Assembly (NCBI GenBank): GCA_027343725.1 | Contig: DAHWKH010000179.1 | Coordinates: forward strand, 1-8,905 | Source: Acidiferrobacteraceae bacterium | GTDB taxonomy: Bacteria > Pseudomonadota > Gammaproteobacteria > Acidiferrobacterales > Acidiferrobacteraceae | Length of the DNA: 8,905 nt | Direction: 5' to 3' | In this document: positions 1 through 5,707 of the stretch, one piece after another | Position numbering within the stretch: the first letter of the stretch is position 1 | How the letters are laid out: every line of letters starts with the position of its first letter | Notes under the pieces: generated by a model | Databases searched by the model: none | What the model saw: the letters and a program-made list of their open reading frames with translations, nothing else | Told to the model about the DNA's origin: nothing | Position numbers and translations under genes: made by a program

Positions 1-2060
1 ATCCGCCGCGCATGCATCGCCGTGCCCGCAGCCGGCGCCGGGTTTCACGCCCGCTGGTCACGCGTCGTCTGGACCTGACGGAGGCCGTGCAACGCGTGCT
101 GACGCTTCCGGGGGTCGCCAGCAAGGAGTTCCTGGTCACGATCGGGGATCGCAGCATATCCGGGCTCGTCTGCCGGGACCAGATGGTCGGCCCCTGGCAG
201 GTCCCGGTTGCGGACGTGGGCGTGACCGCGACCGGCTACGGTGATATCACCGGCGAGGCGATGGCGCTCGGCGAACGCGCGCCGATTGCGATGATCGACG
301 CGGCGGCGGCAGCGCGCATGGCGGTCGGCGAGGCCTTGACGAATATCGCCGCCGCGCGCATTCGCTGCCTGCCCGATGTGCGCCTGTCGGCCAATTGGAT
401 GGCGAGCGCCGGGTCCGAGGGGGAGGATGCCGCGCTTTATCGAGCCGTGGAGGCCGTGGGCCTCTCGTTGTGTCCCGCGCTCGGTATCGCCATTCCCGTC
501 GGAAAGGACTCGCTATCCATGCGCGCGCGCTGGGATGCGGGCGGTAGCGCGCAGGAGGTGCACGCCCCGGTCTCGCTCGTGGTGAGCGCGTTCGCGCCGG
601 TGACGGATGTGCGCAAGACCCTGACCCCCCAGTGCGCGCTCACCGGCGATAGCGATCTTTTGCTGATCGATTTCGCGCGCGGCAAGAACCGCTTGGGCGG
701 TTCCGCGCTCGCCCAGGTTTACGGCCGCGAGGGTGGGGCGCCGCCGGATCTCGATGACCCGCGCGTCGTGAAGCTCTTTTTCGGGGTCGTGCAGGCCTTG
801 AACGAGCTTGGGTTGCTATGGAGTTATCACGACCGCTCGGACGGCGGGCTGTTCGTGACCTTGTGCGAGATGGCGTTCGCCGCCAAGTGCGGCCTTGATA
901 TCGATCTCACACCGCTCGGCCGCGACCCCGTGTCGGTCTTGTTCAGCGAGGAACTGGGTGCGGTCCTGCAGACCCCGCGCGCGGCCCGCGAGGGGATTTT
1001 CGGCGCCCTCAAGAAAAAAGGCCTTTTGCGCTACACAAAGATCATCGGCAGCGTACGCCCCGGCCGGGAGATCACGATCCGCGCGCGCGGGCGCGTGGTG
1101 CTCGCGGGCGATCGCGTGGAGTATGAGCGCCTGTGGGCCGAACCGTCGTTTCGGATGCAGAGCCTGCGTGACGAGCCGCAGAGCGCGGCCGAATCGTTTA
1201 TGCGGTTATCCGGCCCCGATGACCCGGGCCTGCACGCGCACCTCACGTTCGCGCCCGAGAGGCCGCTTGCACCCGCACTGATGCTGACCAAGCCGCAGGT
1301 GGCGATCCTGCGGGAACAAGGCGTCAATGGACATCGGGAGATGGCCGCGGCCTTCATGACTGCCGGTTTCGAGGCGGTCGATGTCACCATGAGCGACCTG
1401 CTCTCGGGCCGCGTCTCGCTCGCGTCGTTCGCGGGCCTTGCCGCCTGCGGGGGATTTTCCTTCGGGGACGTCCTGGGGGCGGGCGGCGGCTGGGCGAAGT
1501 CGATCCTCTTTCACGACCGTGTGCGCGGCGAGTTCGCGACATTCTTCGAACGCCCTGACACGTTTGCCTTGGGCGTCTGCAACGGGTGCCAGATGATGTC
1601 GCAGCTGCGATCCGTGATCCCGGGCGCGGAGAACTGGCCATCCTTCGTGCGCAATCGATCCGAGCAGTTCGAGGCGCGCACGGTCCTCGTGGAGATCCCC
1701 CCGAACCCGTCGGTGCTGCTCGCGGGCATGGCGGGGTCGCGGTTTCCGGTGCCGGTCGCGCACGGCGAAGGGCGGGTCATCCTGGAGCCCGCGATCCAGG
1801 AGGCGCTGGAACGGGACCGGCTGGTGGCATTGCGTTACGTGGATCACTTCGGGCAGACCACCGAGAGCTATCCCTACAACCCGAACGGTTCCACGGCGGG
1901 GATCACGGGCCTGACGACACCGGATGGACGCTTCACCATTTTCATGCCGCACCCCGAGCGCGCGGTGCGCAGCGTGCATTATTCGTGGCATCCCTCCGAC
2001 TGGGGCGAGTACGGCCCCTGGTTCGAGATGTTCCGCAATGCCCGCCGCTTCGTCTCTTAG
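1..2060 (+). CDS. purL: Phosphoribosylformylglycinamidine synthase, C-terminal half (partial, 5' end outside window)
   Basis: This enzyme catalyses the ATP- and glutamine-dependent conversion of FGAR to FGAM, step 4 of cytosolic purine synthesis. The first complete codon is at 3, and 685 residues remain of a single-chain protein usually near 1,290. The ATG at 12 is internal: the PPRMHR that spans it matches the conserved PPKMHR of Escherichia coli PurL. Visible in order are the second synthetase half (GDRSISG, DQMVGPWQVPVA, GEALTNIAA, GKDSLSM, YHDRSDGG) and a C-terminal class I glutaminase domain (CGGFSFGDVLGAG, LGVCNGCQMM, MPHPERA). The glutaminase triad is readable: Cys at 1578-1580, His at 1950-1952 and Glu at 1956-1958. 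The protein ends with the typical SWHPSDWGEYGPW and FRNAR. Its stop overlaps the stop of the convergent ligase gene by 4 nt. Identification is very secure. The only oddity is an Arg-rich linker just after MHR. Confidence 0.97.
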   Translation, partial: PPRMHRRARSRRRVSRPLVTRRLDLTEAVQRVLTLPGVASKEFLVTIGDRSISGLVCRDQMVGPWQVPVADVGVTATGYGDITGEAMALGERAPIAMIDAAAAARMAVGEALTNIAAARIRCLPDVRLSANWMASAGSEGEDAALYRAVEAVGLSLCPALGIAIPVGKDSLSMRARWDAGGSAQEVHAPVSLVVSAFAPVTDVRKTLTPQCALTGDSDLLLIDFARGKNRLGGSALAQVYGREGGAPPDLDDPRVVKLFFGVVQALNELGLLWSYHDRSDGGLFVTLCEMAFAAKCGLDIDLTPLGRDPVSVLFSEELGAVLQTPRAAREGIFGALKKKGLLRYTKIIGSVRPGREITIRARGRVVLAGDRVEYERLWAEPSFRMQSLRDEPQSAAESFMRLSGPDDPGLHAHLTFAPERPLAPALMLTKPQVAILREQGVNGHREMAAAFMTAGFEAVDVTMSDLLSGRVSLASFAGLAACGGFSFGDVLGAGGGWAKSILFHDRVRGEFATFFERPDTFALGVCNGCQMMSQLRSVIPGAENWPSFVRNRSEQFEARTVLVEIPPNPSVLLAGMAGSRFPVPVAHGEGRVILEPAIQEALERDRLVALRYVDHFGQTTESYPYNPNGSTAGITGLTTPDGRFTIFMPHPERAVRSVHYSWHPSDWGEYGPWFEMFRNARRFVS

Positions 2061-3076
2061 CCGCGTGTGGCGAGCAGGCCGTCGATGAGCGGTTCGCGCG
2101 CGATCCCCAGGGGACCGAAATCCGGCAGTTCCGCGAGGAGGGTTGTGCGCTGAAAAGGACGGCCTATCAATCTTTCGAGATCGGGCGGTTCGTGGGTCAG
2201 GCCGTGGCCGCTCAGGTTCACCGAGGCGATCCGCCCCTCATCGATCGTAAGGGACACCACGATTTCCCCGTCGCGCCCGGCGAACGCCCGCTGGCAGAGG
2301 TAGAGCCCTTCGCGCACCTTGAAGAGCGTGCCCGCCTCGGTGTCGTCCGAGGAGAGCGCGTCGCGGCACAGTTCGCGGCTGAGTGTCCGCGCCAGGGCGG
2401 TGAGTTGCGGCGAAACGGCCCCCGGTTCCAGGCCGCCCACGAGTGGCGCAAAGGCCTTTGCGAGACAGTCCTTGACGAAGGACACGTCCGGGTGGGCCCC
2501 GGTCTCGCGGGCGACCGATGTGAGGTGGTCCGTGATGGCGGCCTTCAAGGGCGCGCGCAAGGCCTCGCTCGGCAGTTTGACGATGCGATGCATGAGATCC
2601 ACATCGAAATCGAGCAGGATGCTGCCGACGAAGCAAAAGCGGCCGTTGATGTCGCCCGCGCCCTGCCCGGCGATTTTGCGCCCGGCGAGGGTGACGATAT
2701 CGTTGATGGGGCGCAGGCGCGTCTCGATCCCGAGCTCGCGATAGACGCTGATGGGGGCCTGGGAGAGATGGCCGTAGGCGTCGTTCACGCGCGCGGGTAT
2801 GGGGCGGTGCGGGCGCTTGACGACGAGCGTATAAAAGACCTGCCGGGGCCCGAGCAGGACCATGCCGCCGCCTGTTTGGCGGCGCATGACGGGCAGTCCG
2901 TGCGCACGGCAGTAGTCGAGGTCGACCGTGGTCGCGGCGTCATCGAACACGCCAAGGCTCACAAACGGGGTTTCGGGCTCGATCAGGATGAGGCCCTCGC
3001 CTCCCAGACGGGCCAGGGCGTGAAAATACGCGATCGGTAGGATTCCGCTTGTGTCGCTTGGGTCGAGCCGTTGCAC
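2057..3076 (-). CDS. lplA: Lipoate-protein ligase A family protein (biotin/lipoyl ligase fold)
   Basis: This predicted cytosolic enzyme of 339 aa would activate lipoate with ATP and attach it to a lysine of a lipoyl domain. Residues about 15-215 are the ligase fold: the glycine-rich motif RRQTGGG is at 65-71, the Asn-Asp pair of the family at 125-126, and GRKIAG with the expected catalytic lysine at K134. Residues about 245-335 resemble the C-terminal accessory domain of bacterial LplA (FKVREGLYL, followed by a strand-rich segment ending LIGRPF). After GGG the usual His-Asp (as in GGGAVFHD) is replaced by MVLLG, so this is a divergent branch. The start is GTG at 3076, chosen because AAGGA lies 6 nt upstream and no good ATG is near. 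The gene is divergent from the Crp/Fnr gene, and the lipoyl carrier at 3890 is the obvious substrate candidate. Octanoyltransferase activity is an alternative. Confidence 0.85.
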   Translation of the reverse strand: MQRLDPSDTSGILPIAYFHALARLGGEGLILIEPETPFVSLGVFDDAATTVDLDYCRAHGLPVMRRQTGGGMVLLGPRQVFYTLVVKRPHRPIPARVNDAYGHLSQAPISVYRELGIETRLRPINDIVTLAGRKIAGQGAGDINGRFCFVGSILLDFDVDLMHRIVKLPSEALRAPLKAAITDHLTSVARETGAHPDVSFVKDCLAKAFAPLVGGLEPGAVSPQLTALARTLSRELCRDALSSDDTEAGTLFKVREGLYLCQRAFAGRDGEIVVSLTIDEGRIASVNLSGHGLTHEPPDLERLIGRPFQRTTLLAELPDFGPLGIAREPLIDGLLATRG

Positions 3077-3085
3077 GCCGGGTCC

Positions 3086-3113
3086 TTGACCTGGTTCGTA
3101 GGCCCTCTATTGT
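3086..3113 (+). promoter_or_regulatory. Probable sigma-70 promoter of the Crp/Fnr regulator gene
   Basis: A -35 TTGACC at 3086-3091 is followed after 16 nt by a -10-like TATTGT at 3108-3113 (ATTGTA, one base later, gives 17 nt). A start near 3120 would leave a leader of about 14 nt carrying the GGGGA ribosome site before the ATG at 3134. The TTGAC is also half of an FNR/Dnr box, but the second half (TTCGT) does not match GTCAA, so autoregulation through this site is only a weak possibility. Confidence 0.5.
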
Positions 3114-3114
3114 A
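3109..3114 (-). promoter_or_regulatory. Probable -10 element for the lipoate ligase gene
   Basis: Read on the minus strand, this hexamer is TACAAT, 5 of 6 to the sigma-70 -10 consensus, about 32 nt upstream of the GTG start at 3076. No good -35 is seen 17 nt further upstream, which may mean activator dependence. It occupies almost the same bases as the proposed -10 of the divergent regulator gene, so the two promoters would compete for polymerase. Confidence 0.45.
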
Positions 3115-3133
3115 TAGCGAACGGGGATGTGTG

Positions 3134-3829
3134 ATGCAGGAACAGGATCTGGCGGCGGTCGGGAAGGCACCCCTCTTCGCGGGGCTTTCATGGGAGGAGT
3201 TGCAGCAACTCCTGGCGCACGCGCGCGTGCGCCACGTCAAGGGCCACGAGACCCTGTTTGCCGAGGGTGACAAGGCCCAGGCGTTTTATTTCGTGGCGAG
3301 CGGCGCCGTGCGCCTGTATCGGTTGTCAGCCAAGGGCGACGAAAAGGTGATCGAGATCCTTTTGCCGGGGTCGACGTTCGCCGAGGCCGTCGTCTTTCTC
3401 GGCGGCCACTATCCGGTGTACGCGGCAACGCTCGGCGACTCGCGGCTGATCGAGATCCCGACCCAGGATTTCGTCCGGACCTTGAAGGCCAACGGCGAGA
3501 TGGCCATGAAGATGCTGGCGAGCATCAGCATGCGTCTGCATCATTTGATCAACGACGTCCAGGCGCTGACGCTCGAGACCGCCGGCCAACGCGTGGCCGG
3601 CTATCTGCTCGAGCAGTCCCCCGAAGGCGTCCCATCCGCCGATATCCACATGGTCGTGCACAAGAACGTCATCGCCTCGCGCCTGGGCGTGAAGGCCGAG
3701 ACCTTCTCGCGGGTGCTCGCGGCACTGCGTGAACTCGGTCTCATCACCGTGGCCGGCAACGACATCCACATAGCCGACCGCGCCGGCCTCGAAAAGTGGC
3801 GTGAGGACGTGGGATCGACGCGCCCTTGA
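3134..3829 (+). CDS. Crp/Fnr family transcription regulator, Dnr-like
   Basis: This 231-aa cytosolic DNA-binding activator has an N-terminal cyclic-nucleotide-binding-like beta-roll at about 12-110 (LFAEGDKAQAFYFVASG, then FAEAVVF at 82-88, close to the FAEAMMF of Pseudomonas Dnr). A dimerisation helix follows at about 112-150 and a Crp-type winged helix-turn-helix at about 150-225. The recognition helix reads ETFSR at 189-193; E, S and R at these positions make the TTGA contacts in FNR and are kept in Dnr. There is no cysteine at all, which excludes the FNR iron-sulfur mechanism. Dnr-type proteins sense nitric oxide through heme, but the ligand here is unknown. ATG 3134 is preferred over the ATG at 3071 because GGGGA lies 7 nt upstream and the extra 21 residues would cover the promoter. 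The gene is first in a row with the lipoyl carrier and a hemerythrin, and its stop lies inside a candidate target box. Confidence 0.9.
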   Translation: MQEQDLAAVGKAPLFAGLSWEELQQLLAHARVRHVKGHETLFAEGDKAQAFYFVASGAVRLYRLSAKGDEKVIEILLPGSTFAEAVVFLGGHYPVYAATLGDSRLIEIPTQDFVRTLKANGEMAMKMLASISMRLHHLINDVQALTLETAGQRVAGYLLEQSPEGVPSADIHMVVHKNVIASRLGVKAETFSRVLAALRELGLITVAGNDIHIADRAGLEKWREDVGSTRP

Positions 3830-3839
3830 CGGCGGTCAA
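3826..3839. promoter_or_regulatory. FNR/Dnr-type operator upstream of the lipoyl-carrier gene
   Basis: TTGACGGCGGTCAA is a perfect TTGAC-N4-GTCAA palindrome of the kind bound by FNR and Dnr/NnrR proteins. It overlaps the stop codon (3827-3829) of the regulator gene and is centred 57 nt before the ATG at 3890. A -10-like TAGACT lies at 3862-3867, beginning 29.5 bp after the box centre. A start near 3874 would put the box at -41.5, the class II activator position. It is the only perfect copy I found in the window. The regulator encoded just upstream has the matching E-x-x-S-R recognition helix. Confidence 0.65.
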
Positions 3840-3861
3840 TGCCTGCTTGGGCCTTGGGATT

Positions 3862-3867
3862 TAGACT
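3862..3867 (+). promoter_or_regulatory. -10-like element for the lipoyl-carrier gene
   Basis: TAGACT matches 4 of 6 positions of TATAAT. No -35 is apparent, but the FNR/Dnr-type palindrome sits where a class II activator would replace it. The implied leader is short, about 16 nt, and carries the ribosome site GAGGGGT at 3875-3881, eight bases before the ATG. Confidence 0.4.
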
Positions 3868-3889
3868 CTTTCTTGAGGGGTAAGACATT

Positions 3890-4339
3890 ATGACGGAGTA
3901 CCGCGGCTGCGAGCTGCCGGATGATTTGTTCTACGATCTCGATTATGTGTGGGCGCGGCCGGATGAGGACGGCCTCATCGTTCTCGGGATCACCGATGCG
4001 GCCCAGACCATGGCCGGGCGCGTGCAAAAGATCCGCATCAAGAAGGTGGGTACGCATCTGAACCAAGGACGCCATGTGGCGACCCTGGAAAGTGGGAAAT
4101 GGGCGGGGGGTGTGCCCTGTCCGTTCACGGGCGTCGTGGAGGCCGTGAACGAGGCGGTTCTTGCCACCCCGCATCTCGTGAACGTCGGCCCATACACCGA
4201 TGCCTGGCTTGCCAAGGTGCGCCCGGAAGAGCCGGCAACCGCGCTCGACAGTTTGAAGACCGGCCCGGAGGCCATGGCGGCGTTGCGGGTGTGGCTGGAT
4301 CGCTACGACGTGCAGTGCATGCGGTGTGCCGATCCGTAA
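3890..4339 (+). CDS. GcvH-like lipoyl-carrier protein, LbpA type
   Basis: This is a 149-aa lipoyl-domain protein of the glycine-cleavage H family. The lipoylation lysine is K70 in ESGKWAGGVPCPFTG, where GcvH normally reads ESVKAAS; the ESGKW form, together with an N-terminal YRGCELPDDLFY, resembles the lipoate-binding proteins (LbpA) that serve the sHdr sulfur-oxidation complex. No glycine-cleavage gene (gcvT, gcvP) is nearby, which supports a specialised role. The C-terminus ends CMRC (Cys143, Cys146), and Cys7 and Cys77 are further cysteines. The start ATG has GAGGGGT 8 nt upstream. It sits between the Dnr-like regulator and a hemerythrin gene, behind a perfect TTGAC-N4-GTCAA box, and the divergent ligase is a plausible partner. 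No sHdr gene is visible here, so the sulfur link is by family resemblance only. An ordinary GcvH is the alternative. Confidence 0.85.
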   Translation: MTEYRGCELPDDLFYDLDYVWARPDEDGLIVLGITDAAQTMAGRVQKIRIKKVGTHLNQGRHVATLESGKWAGGVPCPFTGVVEAVNEAVLATPHLVNVGPYTDAWLAKVRPEEPATALDSLKTGPEAMAALRVWLDRYDVQCMRCADP

Positions 4340-4386
4340 GGGAACAAGTCCCCCGGGCCTAGGGTCTTGGGCTTCAGGAGGTCGTC

Positions 4387-4908
4387 GTGATACGCATTGC
4401 CGAAAAGGCGCAAGCCGGCCCCGGATTCGATGATCCGATCGGTCTGCTCGGCGCTTGCCATGAACGCATCGAGGGCCACTGCGCGACGCTTGTGCGCCTG
4501 AAGGCCCACGTGCGGACTCGAGGTTTCGATAGCGAGGCGTGCCAAGCCGCGGATCGGGTCCTCGCCTATTTTGCCGAAGCGGGTCGCTGGCACCACGAAG
4601 ACGAGGAACGCAACCTCGCGCCCCTTCTGGGGCAGCGCGCGGATCCCGCATTGCTCTCGGTCCTGACGCAGCTCATGGCCCAGCACCGGGACCTCGAGGC
4701 CGCTTATGCGCCGCTTGCGGCCGCTCTGACGAGCCGGGACGCGAATGATCTGCCGGTCGAGGCCTACGTCGACCTCATGCGCGCCCACATGGAGACGGAG
4801 AACAGCGTGCTCCTGCCCGCCGCGCGCCGCCTGTTGACGGCCGCCGAGGTCGAGACCCTGGGGACCGCCATGGCCGAGCGCCGGGGCGTCAAGCGAGGAG
4901 CGCTATGA
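4387..4908 (+). CDS. Hemerythrin-like (HHE domain) protein
   Basis: This 173-aa cytosolic four-helix protein of the hemerythrin HHE family would hold a non-heme diiron site. Candidate ligands appear in the family order: H25 or H31 in helix 1 (ACHERIEGHC), H69/H70 with E73 in HHEDEE, H100 in AQHRD, and H134 with E138 in HMETE. Members bind oxygen or nitric oxide, or serve in iron and redox stress; the ligand here cannot be read from sequence. The start is GTG at 4387, fixed by a strong AGGAGGT at 4376-4382. It lies 47 nt after the lipoyl-carrier gene with no clear terminator between, so the two are probably cotranscribed. Its last 20 nt overlap the 3' end of a second, divergent-sequence hemerythrin gene on the other strand, so the two transcripts would be complementary there. 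Confidence 0.85.
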   Translation: MIRIAEKAQAGPGFDDPIGLLGACHERIEGHCATLVRLKAHVRTRGFDSEACQAADRVLAYFAEAGRWHHEDEERNLAPLLGQRADPALLSVLTQLMAQHRDLEAAYAPLAAALTSRDANDLPVEAYVDLMRAHMETENSVLLPAARRLLTAAEVETLGTAMAERRGVKRGAL

Positions 4909-5317
4909 CCGACTGCGGGTCGTCCATGAGGGGCGCGACCGCGGGATAGAACTCCTGCTCTTCCTTTTCATCGTGGTGACTCAGGATCTGGGCCACGGTG
5001 CCCATGAGCGCGTCGGCCTCGTCGCCGTCCTTTGCGGATATCGTTTCCGCGATTTCCTCGAAGAAGCCGCGCAAATCCCGGTGTCCTTTGCGCAGGATGC
5101 CGGTGAGCGCGTTATCCGCGCCGTGGTGTTGTTCATAGGTCGGGAACAGATGCGCCTCCTCGATACCCATGTGCTTTTCAATGGCATCGCGGAATGTCTG
5201 GAAGGCATCCGGGGCGCGCGCCCAGTCGGCCTTTTGCACGGCTTCGTGGGCCGCGAGAAACGCCTCGTCGAGGCGGCGATGATGGGCGCTGAACTGCGTC
5301 AGGAGGTCCGATGACAT
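4889..5317 (-). CDS. Hemerythrin-like (HHE domain) protein, second copy
   Basis: This 142-aa protein of the hemerythrin HHE family has metal-ligand candidates H12/H13 in helix 1 (SAHHRRLDE), H49 with E53 (HMGIEE), H79 (GHRDL), and H114/H115 with E119 (HHDEKEE). The spacing fits a diiron site. It differs clearly in sequence from the plus-strand hemerythrin, so this is not a recent duplication. I chose the ATG at 5317, giving MSSDLLTQF. An upstream in-frame ATG at 5392 adds 25 residues unlike the family, and that stretch holds the proposed promoter and operator. The ribosome site is weak (GGGA, 4 nt before the ATG). The gene is divergent from the thioredoxin/cytochrome operon and shares with it a single FNR/Dnr-like box. 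It probably binds oxygen or nitric oxide, or protects against iron or nitrosative stress; the ligand is not established. Confidence 0.87.
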   Translation of the reverse strand: MSSDLLTQFSAHHRRLDEAFLAAHEAVQKADWARAPDAFQTFRDAIEKHMGIEEAHLFPTYEQHHGADNALTGILRKGHRDLRGFFEEIAETISAKDGDEADALMGTVAQILSHHDEKEEQEFYPAVAPLMDDPQSVIALLA

Positions 5318-5351
5318 GAGATCCCGTGGTTCCGAAGACAAGGAAGCGGTT

Positions 5352-5357
5352 ATAATA
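5352..5357 (-). promoter_or_regulatory. -10-like element for the second hemerythrin gene
   Basis: Read on the minus strand this is TATTAT, 5 of 6 to consensus. Its upstream edge is 28.5 bp from the centre of the shared box at 5379-5392, so a start near 5345 would place that box close to -41. A leader of about 28 nt then precedes the ATG at 5317. The same AT-rich patch also reads TATAAT on the plus strand (5351-5356), but no -35 supports that orientation. Confidence 0.45.
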
Positions 5358-5384
5358 ACACAAGGTGTTTCATGCGCCTTGTGT
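5357..5384. repeat. Nested inverted repeats in the divergent promoter region
   Basis: Two perfect dyads overlap here. AACAC-AAG-GTGTT spans 5357-5369. ACACAAGG at 5358-5365 pairs with CCTTGTGT at 5377-5384 across an 11-nt loop. The second dyad's right arm runs into the left half of the FNR/Dnr-like box (TTGTG, 5379-5383). They lie between the box and the minus-strand -10, a good place for a second regulator, although a transcript hairpin is also possible. Confidence 0.45.
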
Positions 5385-5392
5385 GCGGTCAA
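5379..5392. promoter_or_regulatory. Shared FNR/Dnr-like operator between divergent transcription units
   Basis: TTGTGTGCGGTCAA keeps one perfect half-site (GTCAA) and 3 of 5 bases of the other, and matches 11 of 14 bases of the perfect box at 3826-3839. It sits between the minus-strand hemerythrin gene and the plus-strand thioredoxin/cytochrome operon. A -10-like hexamer begins 28.5 bp from its centre on each side (TATTAT leftward, TATCCT rightward). That symmetry would let one dimer act as a class II activator in both directions. No experiment is implied; this is pattern and spacing only. Confidence 0.5.
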
Positions 5393-5413
5393 GGATCGCA
5401 GGCGGTGAGGGCG

Positions 5414-5419
5414 TATCCT
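5414..5419 (+). promoter_or_regulatory. -10-like element for the thioredoxin-DUF488-CopD-cytochrome operon
   Basis: TATCCT matches 4 of 6 consensus positions and lies 28.5 bp downstream of the centre of the shared box. A start near 5426 gives a leader of about 24 nt containing the ribosome site (AGAGGGAGA, 5436-5444) before the ATG at 5450. No -35 is evident, consistent with activator dependence. Confidence 0.38.
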
Positions 5420-5449
5420 GGCTCCGGCCAGAACGAGAGGGAGACCGTG

Positions 5450-5701
5450 ATGGAAGTGAGACTCTTAGTGTCCAAGTGGTGTCCGGTGTGCCCGCAGGCC
5501 GAGGAGGTGTGGGCCGAGGTGGCAAAGCGCAAGCCCATCGATTATCAGGTCCTCGATATCGCAGAGCCGCCCGGCCGCGCCCTGGTGGCGGGCCTTCGGA
5601 TCCGTACGGTGCCGGCGCTCGTGGTCGACGGCAAGCTTGTCTCGGTGGGCCTGCAGTCCCTGGGGGACGCGCTCAAGATCGTGGATCCGCAAGCGGCGTG
5701 A
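5450..5701 (+). CDS. Small thioredoxin-like protein with CPVC motif
   Basis: This 83-aa protein has a thioredoxin fold in its minimal form. The redox pair C11 and C14 (WCPVCP) follows the first strand, and the conserved cis-proline is at P55 in RTVPALVVDG. Its length and the DIAEPPGRALVAG middle match small glutaredoxin- or thioredoxin-like proteins rather than the 105-aa housekeeping thioredoxin. No signal peptide is seen, so it is probably cytosolic. ATG 5450 is preferred to ATG 5372: a purine-rich ribosome site (AGAGGGAGA) ends 5 nt before it, and the longer form would start within the operator region. It is first in a tight operon: the DUF488 gene starts 6 nt after its stop. A role in reducing a disulfide or persulfide of a partner is plausible, but no specific substrate can be named. 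Confidence 0.82.
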   Translation: MEVRLLVSKWCPVCPQAEEVWAEVAKRKPIDYQVLDIAEPPGRALVAGLRIRTVPALVVDGKLVSVGLQSLGDALKIVDPQAA

Positions 5702-5707
5702 GGATCC

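Noticed and set aside
1206..1991. 261-codon open frame on the minus strand
   Set aside because: It lies fully antisense to the well-conserved glutaminase part of purL; the translation is Arg/His-rich and low in family-like motifs, typical of a GC-rich shadow frame.
1586..3040. 484-codon open frame on the plus strand
   Set aside because: It crosses the end of purL out of frame and then runs antisense to the lipoate ligase. Both real genes have clear motifs, and this frame has none.
3086..3099. TTGAC-N4-TTCGT as an autoregulatory FNR/Dnr box
   Set aside because: Only one half-site matches; the second half has 2 of 5 bases. The TTGACC is better explained as a -35 element.
3545..3552. TTGATCAA palindrome resembling an FNR box
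   Set aside because: It lies inside the regulator's coding region and lacks the 4-nt spacer between half-sites, so it is not an FNR/Dnr site.
4340..4386. CCCCCGGGCCTAGGG between the carrier and hemerythrin genes as a terminator
   Set aside because: Only short competing stems and no T-run follow, and the next gene's ribosome site is immediately downstream.
3836..4651. 271-codon open frame on the minus strand
   Set aside because: It is antisense to the lipoyl carrier and hemerythrin genes, which are identified by their lysine and metal-ligand motifs; the product is Arg/Pro-rich.
5351..5356. Perfect TATAAT on the plus strand as promoter of the thioredoxin operon
   Set aside because: No -35 lies 16-18 nt upstream and the leader would be long; the same bases fit better as the minus-strand -10 of the hemerythrin gene. 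Not excluded.
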